Shown one piece after another: positions 1 to 13,103 of a DNA stretch of 64,000 bases. The stretch comes from Humulus lupulus (taxonomy: Eukaryota; Streptophyta; Magnoliopsida; Rosales; Cannabaceae), in contig NC_084794.1 of the NCBI RefSeq assembly GCF_963169125.1, forward strand, positions 90,751,018-90,815,017, given 5' to 3'. The notes beneath the pieces were generated by a model. It was given only the letters and a program-made list of their open reading frames with translations. It did not search any database and was not told the DNA's origin. How positions within the stretch are numbered: the first letter of the stretch is position 1; every line of letters begins with the position of its first letter. A program made the translations under genes and the position numbers.

Positions 1-3000
1 CCTACTTATCTCCTTCATGTCTTCAGAGTTTTCTCCCAGTGTTTCACTCTTCCTTGTCAAAGTAAGTGTTTCTTCAGTTTGATCTTTGTGAACTGATTCA
101 GATGTATATGAAAGCACCTCACCCAGATCACCTGGTTCAAGATTCTGGATCCATGCTGATAAATTAGTAAGGGAATAGAGAAAAATACTCACTATAGCTT
201 TTACAGGAGATGAAATTACAATAAATAGCATATGACCACACTAGCTTTTTTGTAATATAAGTTGGCAAACATTAATCAATAAAATGATCATTAAATTAAT
301 ATTTAATTACAATAATGTAATTCTGCTGCATCTAACCTGGTTTCTAGGAAGTTCATTGTTCTTTGTGTTATTTGCTTCCAAGTCCAGTGATGTACGTACC
401 CCTTCCATGTTTAAGCTGCTTTCAGCATAATTATCAGTCTCTTCCGCGTTGAAAATCTTTACTGACTGTTCTTTGCCTTGAAGAGTTTCTAGGTTACAAA
501 CCTCACTAACTTCCTTCTTTGAGATTACTACATCTTCTGATGTAGTACTAATTTTGTCACTGATAATCTCTGGGGTAATATCTAGCTCTCGGTCCATTTT
601 CTTTTGACTGTCTTCATTTGCAACTTCCTTCTCAGTGTCATAAGGCTCCAATGTATAGTCATCTTCCTTTTGCAACAACCCCTCTTCTCTTGTTGGTGCA
701 GTAATTGACAGCTTTGCATTTTCACGTTCAGTTTTATCTGCAGTTGTCTCCTTCGGTGTCTCATTTGATTCAGTTATCATGGGCTCAGTTTCTTTTGATG
801 GGACTGTAGAAGAATCTTGAAGATTATCTTTTGGCAAACCATCCAGAGGTTTCTCAAAAGGAGTGACATTTTCCACTTCCTGTTCTATTTTCTCTACACA
901 TTCACCTGTTATTGTTGGGATCTTCTTTTCTTTGATCTCATCTAAATCTAAATCTTCCTTTTTCTGTACATCGCCACCTACATTGCTTGCCACACCCTTC
1001 TCTTCAGGAGCAACATCAAAATTGTTTACCTGCCCTTTGTCATCTTGGTCGGCTTCCTTCAATCTCGTTTCTTCAATTCCCAAACCTTCATCTTCATGAG
1101 CTACATCAAAAGTTTTGATGTTTTCTTGGTTCTTTGCTTTGTCCTTTTCGAAGAAATTTTGATCAATCTCAATTCCACCTGAGACAACATCAAGATCTAC
1201 ATTGCTTACTGGACCCTTATCTTTAGAAGTAATATCAATACTTTTGACTAGCTCTTTATCCTCTGGTTCAGATTCCTTCATACTTGTTTCATGATCATGT
1301 TTGACTTCCGTCAAGTAAGTTACCTCACTTTCTACTCCAGCTGAGACAAAGTCAGATTGCACTTCAATATCTTTACTGCTTTCAAGACCCTTCTCTTTAG
1401 AGCCAATATCATGGCTTACAAATTGCTCTTCATTATATGGTTTGGCGTCCTCCAAACTTGTTTCTTCTTTCATAATTGCAGCAGAGACAGAGTTAGATTG
1501 AACACCAATATCTACATTGTTTGCCAAATCCTTCTCTTCCAGAGAAATTTTAGAACCATCATCCTGCTCATCATGACCTTGCTTGACTTCTTTCAAGCAA
1601 GTTTCTTTGCTCTCTGTCCTAGCCAAGTCAGAGTCAGATTGCACCTTAACATCTACACTAGTTACCAAGCCAATATCTTCAGAAGCAATATTCAAGCTCT
1701 CGACTTGCTCTTCTTTATGTGGTTCAACTTCATTTAAAATTAATTCTTTGTTCACAATTTTAGTTGAAACAGAGTCATCTTGTACACCTAGATCGACATT
1801 GTTGGGTGGACTATTCTCTTCAAGAGCAGTGTTGGAACCATTGACCTGCTCTTCATGTTCTTGTGTGGCTTCCTTCAAGCAAGAATCTTCGCTCTCTATT
1901 TTCGTTAAGACAGAGACATATTGTACTTCACTAGTAATAGCAGTTGCCAGACACTTCTCTTCAGGAGCAATATCAAAGTTTTTGACATCCTCTTCCATAT
2001 TGGGTTTGTCTTCCTTTAAGCTCGTTCCTTCATTCACAATTTTAGTTGAAACAGAGTCATCTTGTACATCTAGATCAACATTGTTGGGTGGACTATTCCC
2101 TTCAAGAGCAGTGTTAGAATCATTGACTTGCTCTTCTTGTTCTTGTGTGGCTTCCTTCAAGCAAGACTCTTCACTCTCTATTTCAGCTGAGACAGAGACA
2201 GATTGTACTTCACTAGTAACAGTAGTTACCAGACACTTCTCTTCAGGAGCAATATCAAAGATTTTGACACCCTCTTCCATATTGGGTTCATCTTCCTTCA
2301 AGCTTGTTCCTTCGTTCACAGTTTTAGTTGAAAAAGAGTCATCTTGTACATCTAGATCGACATTTCTAGGTAGACTATTCTCCTGAGAGTTTTCTCCTGC
2401 AATTTTTTCTTCTATTGCAATTTCTGCTGCTTTTGAAGTATAGAAGTCCTTTGGCTTTGCACTGTCCTCTAAGCTTTCAGGTTTTATATCCTCTACCAAA
2501 TCTGTCACCTCATTCTGTTCTTTGAGTTCAAGACACGCGTCTTCTCCCTGTATTATGGAAAATTCTTAGTAGAAAAGAAAAATGTAAATTAACAAATAGA
2601 AAGGACTTTTAAACACTTCAGTACCTTGTTGATATCCTTTGAGCTTTCCTCAACCATTTCTTCTACTAGCGACGAAGAAGAGAGTTCTGCAGTGCTCTGT
2701 TCGTCTAAGATTTGTTCATTAATTTCTATACTTGGAGGTGTTGTCTCCACTTCAGTAATTACCTATAAGAATTTAAGAAACAAGTTGTTTGGTAATTTTA
2801 GAAGATAAAACGTGCAACTATGTACCATCTGTAGAGCTTTAAATTCACAAATAAAGCAGACCTGAGATTCTTTGGTCTCTTCAGCTGTTTTTGTATCAAT
2901 AAGCTTTGGGTACAAGTCCTCGGCATTATCAAGTTCCCTTACTACCTGTTCACTGATTTTTTGGCCCCCACTAGGAGTCTCAAGCACCTATGTGACAGAA

Positions 3001-6000
3001 GAACGTTTCCAAATATAAGACAAAAATAAATAAATAAAACTTAGAGCATCTATAACAAGCAGAGATTAGTTCAAATGGATCTTATTTCCCTGAAATGATT
3101 TTTTTTGGGGGGCGGGGGGTGGTAGTTTCTTGGCATTGTTTTTTCGGCTGCACAAATTATTTAATAGTACTAATATTCTGTGCCATAAGGAGAAGAGATT
3201 CAATAAATAAATGCCACCATCGAGCTTTTTCATAATTTTGAATTCCAATTGAAAGTTTAGCTACTTGATTTTTTTATTTTTAAATATATGTTGAAAAGAT
3301 TGGTTATAAATGTAATATGCATTGAATAGAAAGTTTTATACTAGACGCAGTCAATGTTTAACTATAACTAACAGTACACATTCTGTTTGCTATGCTTTTG
3401 TTAATTCTATTGATTCTTTACTGGCACGACATGTTAATCCCACCTATCAAAGCAGCAACAGATTGATATGTTTTTTACGAGTGACTGTTGTTCATGATCT
3501 TCAAGCTTAGTTATTAACATTAGTCATATGAGTGGAAATCTTGTCTGAGGTATACAGAATTTATAGCAGTTATACCTCATTTTCTGAGTCGATTGCATTA
3601 TCCGTACTCTCCTTTTCTTCCCTGTTTTCTGTTTTTGAGGTTTCTTTAAGGTCTACTCCTACCCCTTCCTTACACGCAACACTTGTGACATCTTCACTTC
3701 CTAGTCGTGTCTCACTTTCTTTAGGCATCTCATGTAGCAAATTTTCAAGCTTTTCTCCTGGTTCGTCTTTCTGCATTGCTTGTTGTTTATCTACTTCACT
3801 TGTTAATGCTACTTCTATACCTCTTTCAGTGGTTGTAACATTATTTTCAACATCAACTTCCACTACTCTGGTAGAACAAGTGTCCTCAACTTTATTCTCC
3901 TCTTTTAAAGCATCCACTGGATCTAGCTCCTTATGAATTGCCTTCTGATCTTCTATATTCACTAATGAGGCTCCAGCAAATCCTTCAACATCCTCCTTTG
4001 TTTGGCATGGAACACTCTCACTTCCTCCAGCTGTTTCTAACTCTTCAGAAATCTACAAAATAAATGACTTTCAAATTAGAGTACACAATCTTAAGTTTTT
4101 TAGAAAGGGAAACTAGGCTTGATGATTTTTCACCTCCAATTCATGATCTTTTAGCATTTATTTGCTTCATTTTCATCTTGTGACTTAACAAATGTTATAT
4201 CAATATATTGGAGAAAATTAGAAAAGAAAATAAATGCAACTAACATTACATATTTTGAGTTCCATTTTTCTTTTATTTATTTTTCGTTTGCAGTATGTAT
4301 GAAAATATTTGCATAAAATGGAACAAAAAGAACTTCTGTTGTAGATGGTCACAAACAATATTTATTTTTAAAAAACACAGATGCATAATCCATAATAAGT
4401 TTTGTTTGTTTCCCGGAAGATACTTTTCAGGATTCTTTAGTGGAACACACCATAAAAACCAATATATTACACTTGTTTTATAATAATACCTCCTTGTCTT
4501 GGTCATTAGTACTGTTCAGATTCTTTGCCTCGTCTTTTTTCTTTTCTGTCTCTGAGGTTTCTTCAAGGTTCTGAATAGCTTCAACTTCCATGCAGGTAAT
4601 ACTATTAGCAATGTCAAGTATCACACCAGTTTCTATGTTGTCCAGTCCCTCCTCGTTAGGAACATCATTATAAATCCTATCCTCCTCCTTGTTATCTGGT
4701 ACTTCTTTCAAAAACATTTCTTCACTCAAGATTTCTGGTAAGGTAGAGTCTAATTGTACTTCAATATCTACACTGCTTGCCAAGCCCTTCTCTTCAAGTG
4801 TAATATCACGACTTAAGACCTCCTTGTTATCCGGTTTCACAGCTGCCTCATTCATGCTTTTTTCTTCAATATGAGTTTCTTCCTCTGGAGTTTCTGTAGC
4901 ATCGAAGTCCTCATTTGTCTTCACACTGTATTCTAAGCTTTCGGGTTTTATTTCCTCTACCAATTCTATCACCTTATTTTGTTCTTGAAGCTTCAATATT
5001 GCATCTTTCTGTTTTATAGATTATTCTTAGTGACCAAGAAACATGTAAATCAGCAAACAGAAAGTACACTCAAAAGCTTTATTACCTTTTCACTTTCTTT
5101 TGAACTTTCCTTGACTATTTCTTCTTCAAGCGATAAAGAGGATAGTTCTGCAACGCTCTGTTTGTCTAAGTTTTGTTCTTTTATTTCTATACTTGGAGGT
5201 CTTGTCTCCACTCCGGTAATTACCTAAACAAAAGACAGGAAACAATTGGTTTGATACTTTTAGAAGATCAAACATTTAGCTATTTTCCCTTTTCAAAGCT
5301 TTAAATTCTCAAATGATGAATACCTGAGATTCTTCAGTGTTTTCAGCTGTTTCTGTCTCAGTAATCTTGGAGTAGAAGTTTTCATCACCATCAAGCTCCC
5401 TTAAAGCCTGTTCTCTGGTTTCTTGGCCTGCACTAGTAGTCTCGGGCACCTATATTCCCGAACATCATGATTTGAACAAAAAGTAGACTATTAGGACATG
5501 TATAGAAAATAGTGTACAATGCGGATGAAACCTAGTTTCCTCTAATAGTGATTCTTTGGTTTTCTTAGTACATTATTTTGTAGGACTAGTGCCGCTGTTC
5601 TATATGACCAGGAAACATAGAATTAGAAAAAAGGGAAATAATGCTATCATTGCTATGACAACATATTTGGATTGCATTTTGAAAGTTTAGCTACATATTT
5701 TTGTCAAAGCAAATATAGGGTGACAAGATTAATTATAATATAAAACGTATGGCAGAAGAAATATTTGTACAAGATGGAACAAAAATTTGTATGCTAGGCA
5801 TAAAGTTTTGACTACAAGTGGAAACACACATATGTGATTACACAAAATGAAGTTTTGTTTCCTCTGCTTTTCAACTTCAATTCTTTAATTGGATGACATT
5901 GTAACTAACTATCAAATCAGCGACAACCTGATATCGCTTTATATGGTGTTTGTTGTTTGTGATATTCTAACTGTTTTAATAACATAACTAAAATGGGAAA

Positions 6001-9000
6001 AACTTCTCTAATTCAGAAGGAAAAAGAAGAGAAAAAAATAAAAACACCATATGAAAAGCTTATTCTAATCATACCTCTTTTTCTGTATCATCAGTGTCAT
6101 CTGTTTTCTTTGCCTCTTCTTGTCCAGTTTCTGTTTTTGGGATTTCTTCATGGTTTTGAATTATTCCTTCCCTTCCCATGTAGGTGTCATTTCTAGTTGC
6201 TTCACAAGCTGACTCTGTCTCACTTTCTTCAGGCGTTACAAGTAACAAATTTTCATGTTTCTCCCTTGGTTCGTCAAACTGTAGAGGGTGTTGATCTGTT
6301 TCACCTTTTGATGCTATATCTGTACTTCTGTCTGTGGTTACAATTTTGTGGTCTTCATCTTCTTCCACTGCTTTGGTACATAATGAGTCATCAGCTTTAG
6401 TCTCTTCTTTTAAGGTGTCCACTGGATCTAGCTCCTTATCTACTTCGTGTTGATCTTCTTGCTTCACTGATGATGCAACTATAAACTTTTCAAAATCTTT
6501 AGGCTCTGTCTCAGTCTCTTCAGGCGTTGCAATTAGCAAATCTTCACACTTCTCCCTTGGTTCGTCTTTCTGCAAAGCATGTTGCTGATTCATATCACCT
6601 TTAGATGTTGTATTTGTACTTTTGTCTGCAGTGATAATTTTGTTGTCTTCATCTTCTTCCACTGCTTTGGTAGATAATGAGTCATCAACTTTAGTTTCCT
6701 CTTTCAAGGTATCCACTGGATCTAGCTTCTTGTCTACTTCATGCTGATCTGATGAGGCAACGACAAACTTTTCAACATCTTCACTTGCAAGCTTTGTCTC
6801 AGTTTCTTCAGGCGTTGCAAGTAGCATTTCTACATGCTTCTCCCTTGGTTCATCTTTCTGTAGAGCATGTTGTTGATTTGTTTCACATTTTGATGCTGTA
6901 TCTGTACTTCTGTCTGCAGTTATAATTTTGCTGTCATCTTCTTCCATTGCTTTGGTAGATAATGAGTCATCATCTTTAGTCTCCTCTTTTAAGGTGTCCA
7001 TTGGATCTAGCTCCTTATCTACTTCATGCTGATCTTCTTGCTTCATTAACGAGGCAACTACAAAATTTTCAGCGTCTTCACTTGCTAGCCCTGTCTCAGT
7101 TTCTTCAGGCATTGCAAGTAACAATTCTGCAAGCTTCTCCCTTGGTTCATCTTTCTGTAAAGCATGTTCTTGATCTGTATCACCTTTCGATGCTATATCT
7201 GTAATTTTGTCTGTATTTATGATTTTGCTGTCTTCATTTTCTACCACTACTTTGGTAGATAATGAGTCATCAACTTTAGTCTTCTCTTTAAAGGCTTCTG
7301 TTGAATCTTGCTCCTTATTAAATTCATGCTGTTCTTCTTGCTTCACTGACGAGGCAACGACAAACTTTTCAGCATCTTCACTTGCAAGCTCTGTCTCAAT
7401 TTCTTCAGGCGTTGCAAGTAGCAAATCTTCAAGCTTCTCCCTTGGTTCCTCTTTTTGTTGGGCATATTGTTGATTTGTCTCACCTTTCGATGCTATATCT
7501 GTACTTCTGTCTGTAGTGATAATTTTGCTGCCTTCATCTTCTTCCCCTGCTGTGGTAGATAATGAGTTGTCAACTTTAGTTTCCTCTTTTAAGGTATCCA
7601 CTGGATCTAGCTCCTTATCTACTTCAAGCTGATCTTCTTGCTTCATCGACGAGGCAACTACAAACTTTTCAGCATCATCTCTTGCTGGCTCTGTCTCAGT
7701 TTCTTCAGGCGTTGCAAGTAGCAATTCTGCATCCTTCTCCCTTAAGTCATCTTTCTGTAGAGCATGCTGTTGATCTGATTTACATTTTGATGCTATATCT
7801 GTACTTCTGTCTACAGTTATAATTTTGCCGTCTTCATCTTCTTCCACTGCTTTAGTAGATGATGAGTCATCATCTTTAATATCCTCTTTTAAGGCGTCCA
7901 CTGGATCTAGCCCCTTATCTACTTCATGCTGATCTTCTTGCTTCACTGATGAGGCAACAACAAACTTTTCAACATCTTCATTTGTCTTACGTGGAATGCT
8001 CTCACCTACTCCAGGTGTTTCTAACTCCTTGGAGATCTGCAGAATAAATTGTTTGGTTAGAGTACAATTTTTCTTCTTCATCTTCATGGCAGCATAACAT
8101 TTTAATTATATCTATTGATGTACTAAATGTTTAATGAAAAAACCAGAGAAATTATTGGAAAAATGCAGAAATGCATAATTTATTTGTTCTTCTGTAGCTA
8201 ATTCTGTAGGTTCTTCAGTGGAACATTATGGAAGTTACACCTGCACAAGGAACCAATATATTAAAAGTTTTATTAAAGTCATACCTCTACGCAGGTTATA
8301 TTTCTGGCATTTTCACTAGATGGTTCTGTCTCATTTTCATCAGGTGTCTCTTGCTGCCAACTTTCAAATTTCTCTTCTGGTTCGTCTCTCTGTACAGCCT
8401 GTTGTTGACATTCTTCAGATGTTGATGCTAGCTCTAGTGGTCTTTCTGATTCTTTGACTTCATTGCTATCATTGTCATTCAATAAATTGGTAGAGAATGT
8501 ACCCTCAACTTTATTCTCCTTTATCAAAGTTTCAATTGGATCCAGGTCTGTACCTTCTTCCTTAACTGATGAAGCATTAGCAAATATTTCAATGTCCTTT
8601 TTTGCTTCACATGGATTGCTTTCACCTGCTCCAGTTCTTTCTACCTCTTCAACAACCTGCAGAATAGATAATTTTCAAATTGGTGACTAGAATTACCTAC
8701 AATCTAAACTTTTCCAATAATACAAAGCTGGCTTGATAATGTTTTGCATAATCTAACCTCTCCTTTGGCCATTTCTGCTTCATTTTCATTTTCATATTCT
8801 TTGTATGTTTCTTGAATATTCTCTGGTGAAAATGCAGTTGTATGACCTTCCTTTATGATTTCTGTAGGGTATTCTTCTTCATTCAACTCTTCTGCATCTT
8901 TTACTGTGTTTTGATTGTTCTCACTTGTTTCCCATTGGATTGGTTCTGGTATAGAAAATTTGACATCTTCAACAATTTGTTCTTTATCAGAATTTCCTTT

Positions 9001-12000
9001 GCTTTCTAGTTTCTGACTCTCATCTTCATCTCTTGATGTCAAGGCTTTGTCCTCGGGAATCTCCGCTTGTATAATTGGGTTGTCTGCCATGTCTCTAACT
9101 GTGTCGTGGACTTTAGTGTCATCTAACATTGAACCTTCTTCAGTTTCATGACCTGCATCATATGCAAATGCTTATTACGTCTCCAATAAACTCCATAAAT
9201 TATGACATCCTCATAAGGTATATTATCTATTTTTCATAGTTAATCTTCATATTTAAAATTCTCTTTATTGTTTCCAATTGTAAAAGTTTATAATTATTGA
9301 CTAGCAAAAACAATTGTGCAAACATGAATAACTGGATAATAGGTAAAATGAATTTTTATTGTAAATGTTGCTACCCAATGTAACATATAAGTGTTAAATC
9401 CCCTAACAATTGAATTCCTCATCTTGGAGTTTGGTGTATTAAGTTACCAAATTGCATAATATGTTGGCCTTTAGCCTATATAGTTCGATACATGTTTGCA
9501 TTTTCTTGTCGCAACATATGCTTATACTGTATAGAAAACAAAATAGATTTTCTGAACATTCTAAAACTTACTTTTTGTTGTGAATTCTCGTGGGTCAATA
9601 TGAGCAATTTCTGCTTCCTTTTTCACCTCCTCTGCTATGTCCTCTCCAGCAGCCTCAGTCTTTAAACTTCCTTTAGAGTTCAATCCACAATCCTCCTCAG
9701 GTTTCTCAGTGCTTTCACTTGTTTCCAGTTCTATTTTAGTTGGCACTGTTCCCTCAGATATTGTATGCTGCAAATTATCTTCATCAGGTTTTTCCTCTCT
9801 TTTGGATGATTCGTTTGCTTTGTAATCTTTTTCATAAGATTCTATATCTGCTTCGTCAATCTTTTCTTCTTGTACTTTTGTTTGTTCAACCAAGAAACAT
9901 GTAGCATGTGAATTGCCTGCTTCATTTATTGGGAATTCAGCTACTGTACTTTGAATCTTATTATTTGAATGAATTGATGGGGTATTCTGCCAGAAAGAAG
10001 AGGAACCAGTTAGTTATTAGGTAGAAAAAGTATAATGTCTGAGATAAAACTTCTAGAAGAACCTGATTTACTATATAAATTTCATATAATTTAAAAGCTT
10101 TAGAAACTGAAAGAAGAGATTGCAAACATGTTTTACCATAATCTCTTCATTGGAAATTTCATTTTCTTTTGTTTCACACGTAGGATCTGACTTCTCTCCC
10201 TTCTCTTTCTTCTCAAAGATTTCTTCAATGTTTTTGGTTTCTCCCTCCTCGTTGATGGAGGCAATTGTTGTAGTATCTCCCTCAAGACCTTCATTTTTAA
10301 TCTCAGAAATTACATTCAAGTCTGTTTGAAGCTTTTTTTCTTCTGGTTCATTTTGTGGCAACAAACTATCGTCTGTGTGTTCCCCATGCCTTGTAGAATC
10401 CAATTCTGTAAGTTCTTCTGCTTGAATGAGTTTGACAGTACTGGAACCCTTGGCCACCACAGGACTGGATACTTCTGCTTCTTGTGCCTCCTCTGCCGCA
10501 GCCTCATGCTTTCTAGAATCCAATTCTGTAATTTTTTCTTCTTGGACGAATTCGATGGTACTATTAAAGTCATTAGTGGCCACGAGATTGGATCTTTCTC
10601 TATCTTGTGCCTCCTCTACTACAGCCTCAGTTATATCCAGCTCCTCACATTGTTCATGAATATCTTCTTTCCTGGATGAACCGTCAAGATCTTGTTCAGT
10701 GCTGCTGACTCGAACAGTTTCCTCAAGGACCTCAATTTGCTTTGTAACTTCTATTTGGCTCTCTTTGGCTATGTAATCTGACCTGATTTCAGAGTAATCT
10801 TTGAGAATTTCTGGATTGCTTAATTCGTGTGGGCTAGTATCTTCTGCTTTTGTATCAAAGAGAGTAACTGAGCTGCTCTTATCCTGCAATTCATCTTCGA
10901 TTGGATTTTCATCTTTCTCTTGTTTGCTAGTTTCATCATTATCTTGGTTTTTCTCTTGGCATGGAATACCAGGAACCTCTTTAAACTTCTCTTCTGTAAT
11001 TTCAGCATCTCGCTCACCAACTTCATCTGCTGCAAGTATCCTGTCAAGTTTGTCCTTCAAATGGTCTCCAGATTTATTACTCTGACTTTCTTGACTTAAA
11101 GCTATGGTTGAGATGGAGGCATCCCCAGTACTGTCAAGCATTAAATGATCTTTCTCATCTTCAGTGCCAATATTTTCACTAGAATAATTTACTTCATTTC
11201 CCCTTTTCTCAGTCACCAAATCAATGCACTTGTCTTCTTCCTTGATGCCTTCAAATTCTCTTTCTTCTGTATATTCCTCCTTTAAAGGTGTGGCTTCTAT
11301 ATTGGAGTTATTGTCTACCTTTACATCTTTGAGACAAGTCTTTGTGACTGATTGAACATCACTGCATACTGTCAAATCAGGGGTATGAACTGAGACCTCA
11401 TTACTGTGATCCAACGTAGCCTCTAATATACTGGGAACTTCTCTATTAAATAGCTCCAGTTGGCTTTCCTCCATTTTCTCTCTTTCATCTTTCTCCGGGT
11501 CTTCTGTTTCCTTTTCAGTACTTTCTTCATTAACAGAATCCTGCTGCTTTAAGATTACACTCGCATTGTGAGCATGATTAATCTTATCCTTCATAATTTC
11601 TTCTCCTTCAACCTCAAACTTTGGCTCTCCAGCTTCCATAGCATGCGAACTTGTTTCAGTACTATGATTTCTTTCATCAAGATCTGGTTCTTGGTTTTTC
11701 TCTTCCACTATTTCACCTTCTCTTATTGTTTCTTGTGAAACCTCAAATTCTTGGCCTTTTTCCAGATGCTTTGCTTTTGGCAGAATCTCTATCTCTGATG
11801 GATTCAGATCATCAACCAGACAATGTTCTGGTTTACTAGCCTCTTCATTGCAATCAATGGGACCTGAGGGTGCTGTCAAAAAACTCCCATCCTCTAAGTT
11901 CCCAAAGTTGTTGCCAACCACATTATTTATGATTTCAACCTTGGTGCTATCTGAAACTTGCTTGTTTTCTGATATGACTTTGTGAGTTTCTAAATGTTCA

Positions 12001-13103
12001 TTTGTCTGACTTTCACATTTCTTCAATTCCACAGAGAAACCTTCATTGACAGTTTTTTCAAACTGTCCAGTAGTTAAGTACACATCTTCCACTTGACCTT
12101 TCTGCATGAAGAAATTTTATGTACATTAGATTTGATATGGGAGCTTTACATGTACAATAAAGGCAGAGCACCTAAGTAGGACGTGAAAAGAGGTACTTAT
12201 AGTCACAATTTTCTCACTTTTATTTTAGTAATGAAAATTAATTGCACACACAAATACCATATAGAATGTATAGTTCTTTTTAACTTTAAATGAGGCCAGA
12301 ATCATAGAAACTTTGATTTCATAATAAGCATAAATCTTTCCAAGAGCAATTTAAAAGATTTTGATAGTTTGAGGAATTGTGGGATGATCTGAGAGTCGTC
12401 TTAGAATAGGCTTCATTTATTTAGATTTGTTTTATGAATCAAGTACAAAGGTTGAATTCATACATGGGCAATTGGATTCTGAGTCTCCTTGATCCTTGAT
12501 ATTAAAATTGGATCTTTTCTTCTTGATCATTTTCGCATTCAAATAGCACTTGGTATCTTGTTCTAAAGGTGTAAAACCAAATTCTCTATTGACGTACTTG
12601 GGAATGAAATTTCTAATGAAAAAAGGATTAAAAGAATCTGCTATAGTGAGAAAGAAATCTTAAAAGCTGTATTTTGATGCATAACATAAAAAAAAAAAAA
12701 AAAAAGAAGCTTAACTAGTGTTTGTTGAAATCTATTTGTGCTTTGATCGTTACTTCATGCACTTAAAATTGTCTTCTACTGAAATCAAATGTTTAGAATA
12801 TCTAATTATAAAGATGCAGAAAGTAAAGATAATTCCTATTCCTCAATAGTTAAATGGTCTTGCAAGTTTATTAGTCTATCATTTAAAATGCTATTTCTTC
12901 TAAAAGAAAAAACAAGTACATAAAAAACATGATGCAGTTTAGAATCTTTAGATACTGAAAAATATATTCTAGATATTATATCATCAAACAAAATCATGAT
13001 ATGCAAAAACACATCAAAAGCCATCTGACAAAGAATTGATCAAGATTCTAGGATGACATACCGTATCTAATATGACATCCGGTGTATCAGCTTCAGTTGC
13101 CAT
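1..13103 (-). CDS. Giant acidic Glu/Lys-rich repeat protein, 14 coding exons, 3' end outside window
   Basis: I do not recognise the family. Coding exons in transcript order: 13062-13103, 10137-12101, 9572-9986, 8758-9152, 8285-8656, 6075-8036, 5324-5449, 5086-5223, 4490-5008, 3576-4052, 2862-2987, 2625-2762, 337-2547 and 1-144 (continues left). Every junction has GT-AG ends and the frame stays open for 3010 codons. The start MATEADTPDVILDT is chosen because it is the first ATG joining in frame to exon 2. The protein is dominated by E, K, D, S and T, with no catalytic motif, signal peptide or membrane segment seen, so it is probably disordered or coiled coil. Exons 5-13 are all phase 0 with lengths divisible by three, and exons 6-9 and 10-13 are paralogous cassettes. 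A scaffold or cytoskeleton-linked role would be a guess only. No break is visible, so the gene looks functional. Confidence 0.85.
337..4489 (-). repeat. Exon cassette copy B (leading intron plus exons 10-13)
   Basis: Second copy of the four-exon cassette, with the same exon order, phases and matching intron text. The leading intron 4053-4489 shares a stretch around AGTGGAACA and CCAATATATTA with the intron 8037-8284 that leads copy A, so the breakpoint probably lies in or beyond that intron. Exon 10 is shorter than exon 6 because it lacks the expanded ~98-residue repeats. Exon 13 is longer than exon 9 because of a different internal repeat expansion. Confidence 0.8.
950..2390 (-). repeat. ~47-residue tandem repeats in exon 13 (higher-order ~94-residue units)
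   Basis: Exon 13 is built of a ~47-residue module of the form NNVDLDVQDDSVSTKIVNE, then TSLKEDKPNMEEDVKNFDIA, then PEEKCLA. Pairs of modules form ~280-bp higher-order units: the coding text for NVDLDVQDD recurs near 1795, 2075 and 2355. Copies toward the 3' end of the exon (lower coordinates) are increasingly degenerate, a pattern typical of repeats homogenised at one end. Confidence 0.85.
4490..8284 (-). repeat. Exon cassette copy A (leading intron plus exons 6-9)
   Basis: Intron 8037-8284 and exons 6-9 (8036 down to 4490) correspond one-to-one to copy B. Exon 6 opens ISKELETPGVGES, like ISEELETAGGSES in exon 10. Exons 7 and 11 are both 42 codons, and exons 8 and 12 both 46 codons, starting VITGVETRPPSIEI and VITEVETTPPSIEI. 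Exon 9 shares EQNKVIELVEEIKPESLE with EQNEVTDLVEDIKPESLE in exon 13. The introns also align by eye, for example 5009-5085 with 2548-2624, and 5224-5323 with 2763-2861. Confidence 0.85.
6180..7999 (-). repeat. Six ~98-residue tandem repeats in exon 6
   Basis: A unit of about 290-300 bp recurs six times. Each begins near (E)DAEKFVVASSVKQEDQHEV, passes through a KELDPVDTLKEETK segment, an SLSTKAVEEDE segment and an ITTDRSTDIASKGETDQ segment, and ends near DEPREK....LLLATPEETETE. The complement of the phrase encoding ATPEETE recurs near 6220, 6515, 6805, 7100, 7400 and 7695. The units stay in frame and differ by scattered substitutions, so the array is neither very recent nor decayed. Confidence 0.9.

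Noticed and set aside
863..2386. Several long plus-strand ORFs rich in Ser and Phe over the acidic gene
   Set aside because: They are complements of the Glu/Lys-rich repeats: GAA/GAG codons read backwards give Phe/Ser/Leu. The minus-strand frame fits splice sites and repeats.
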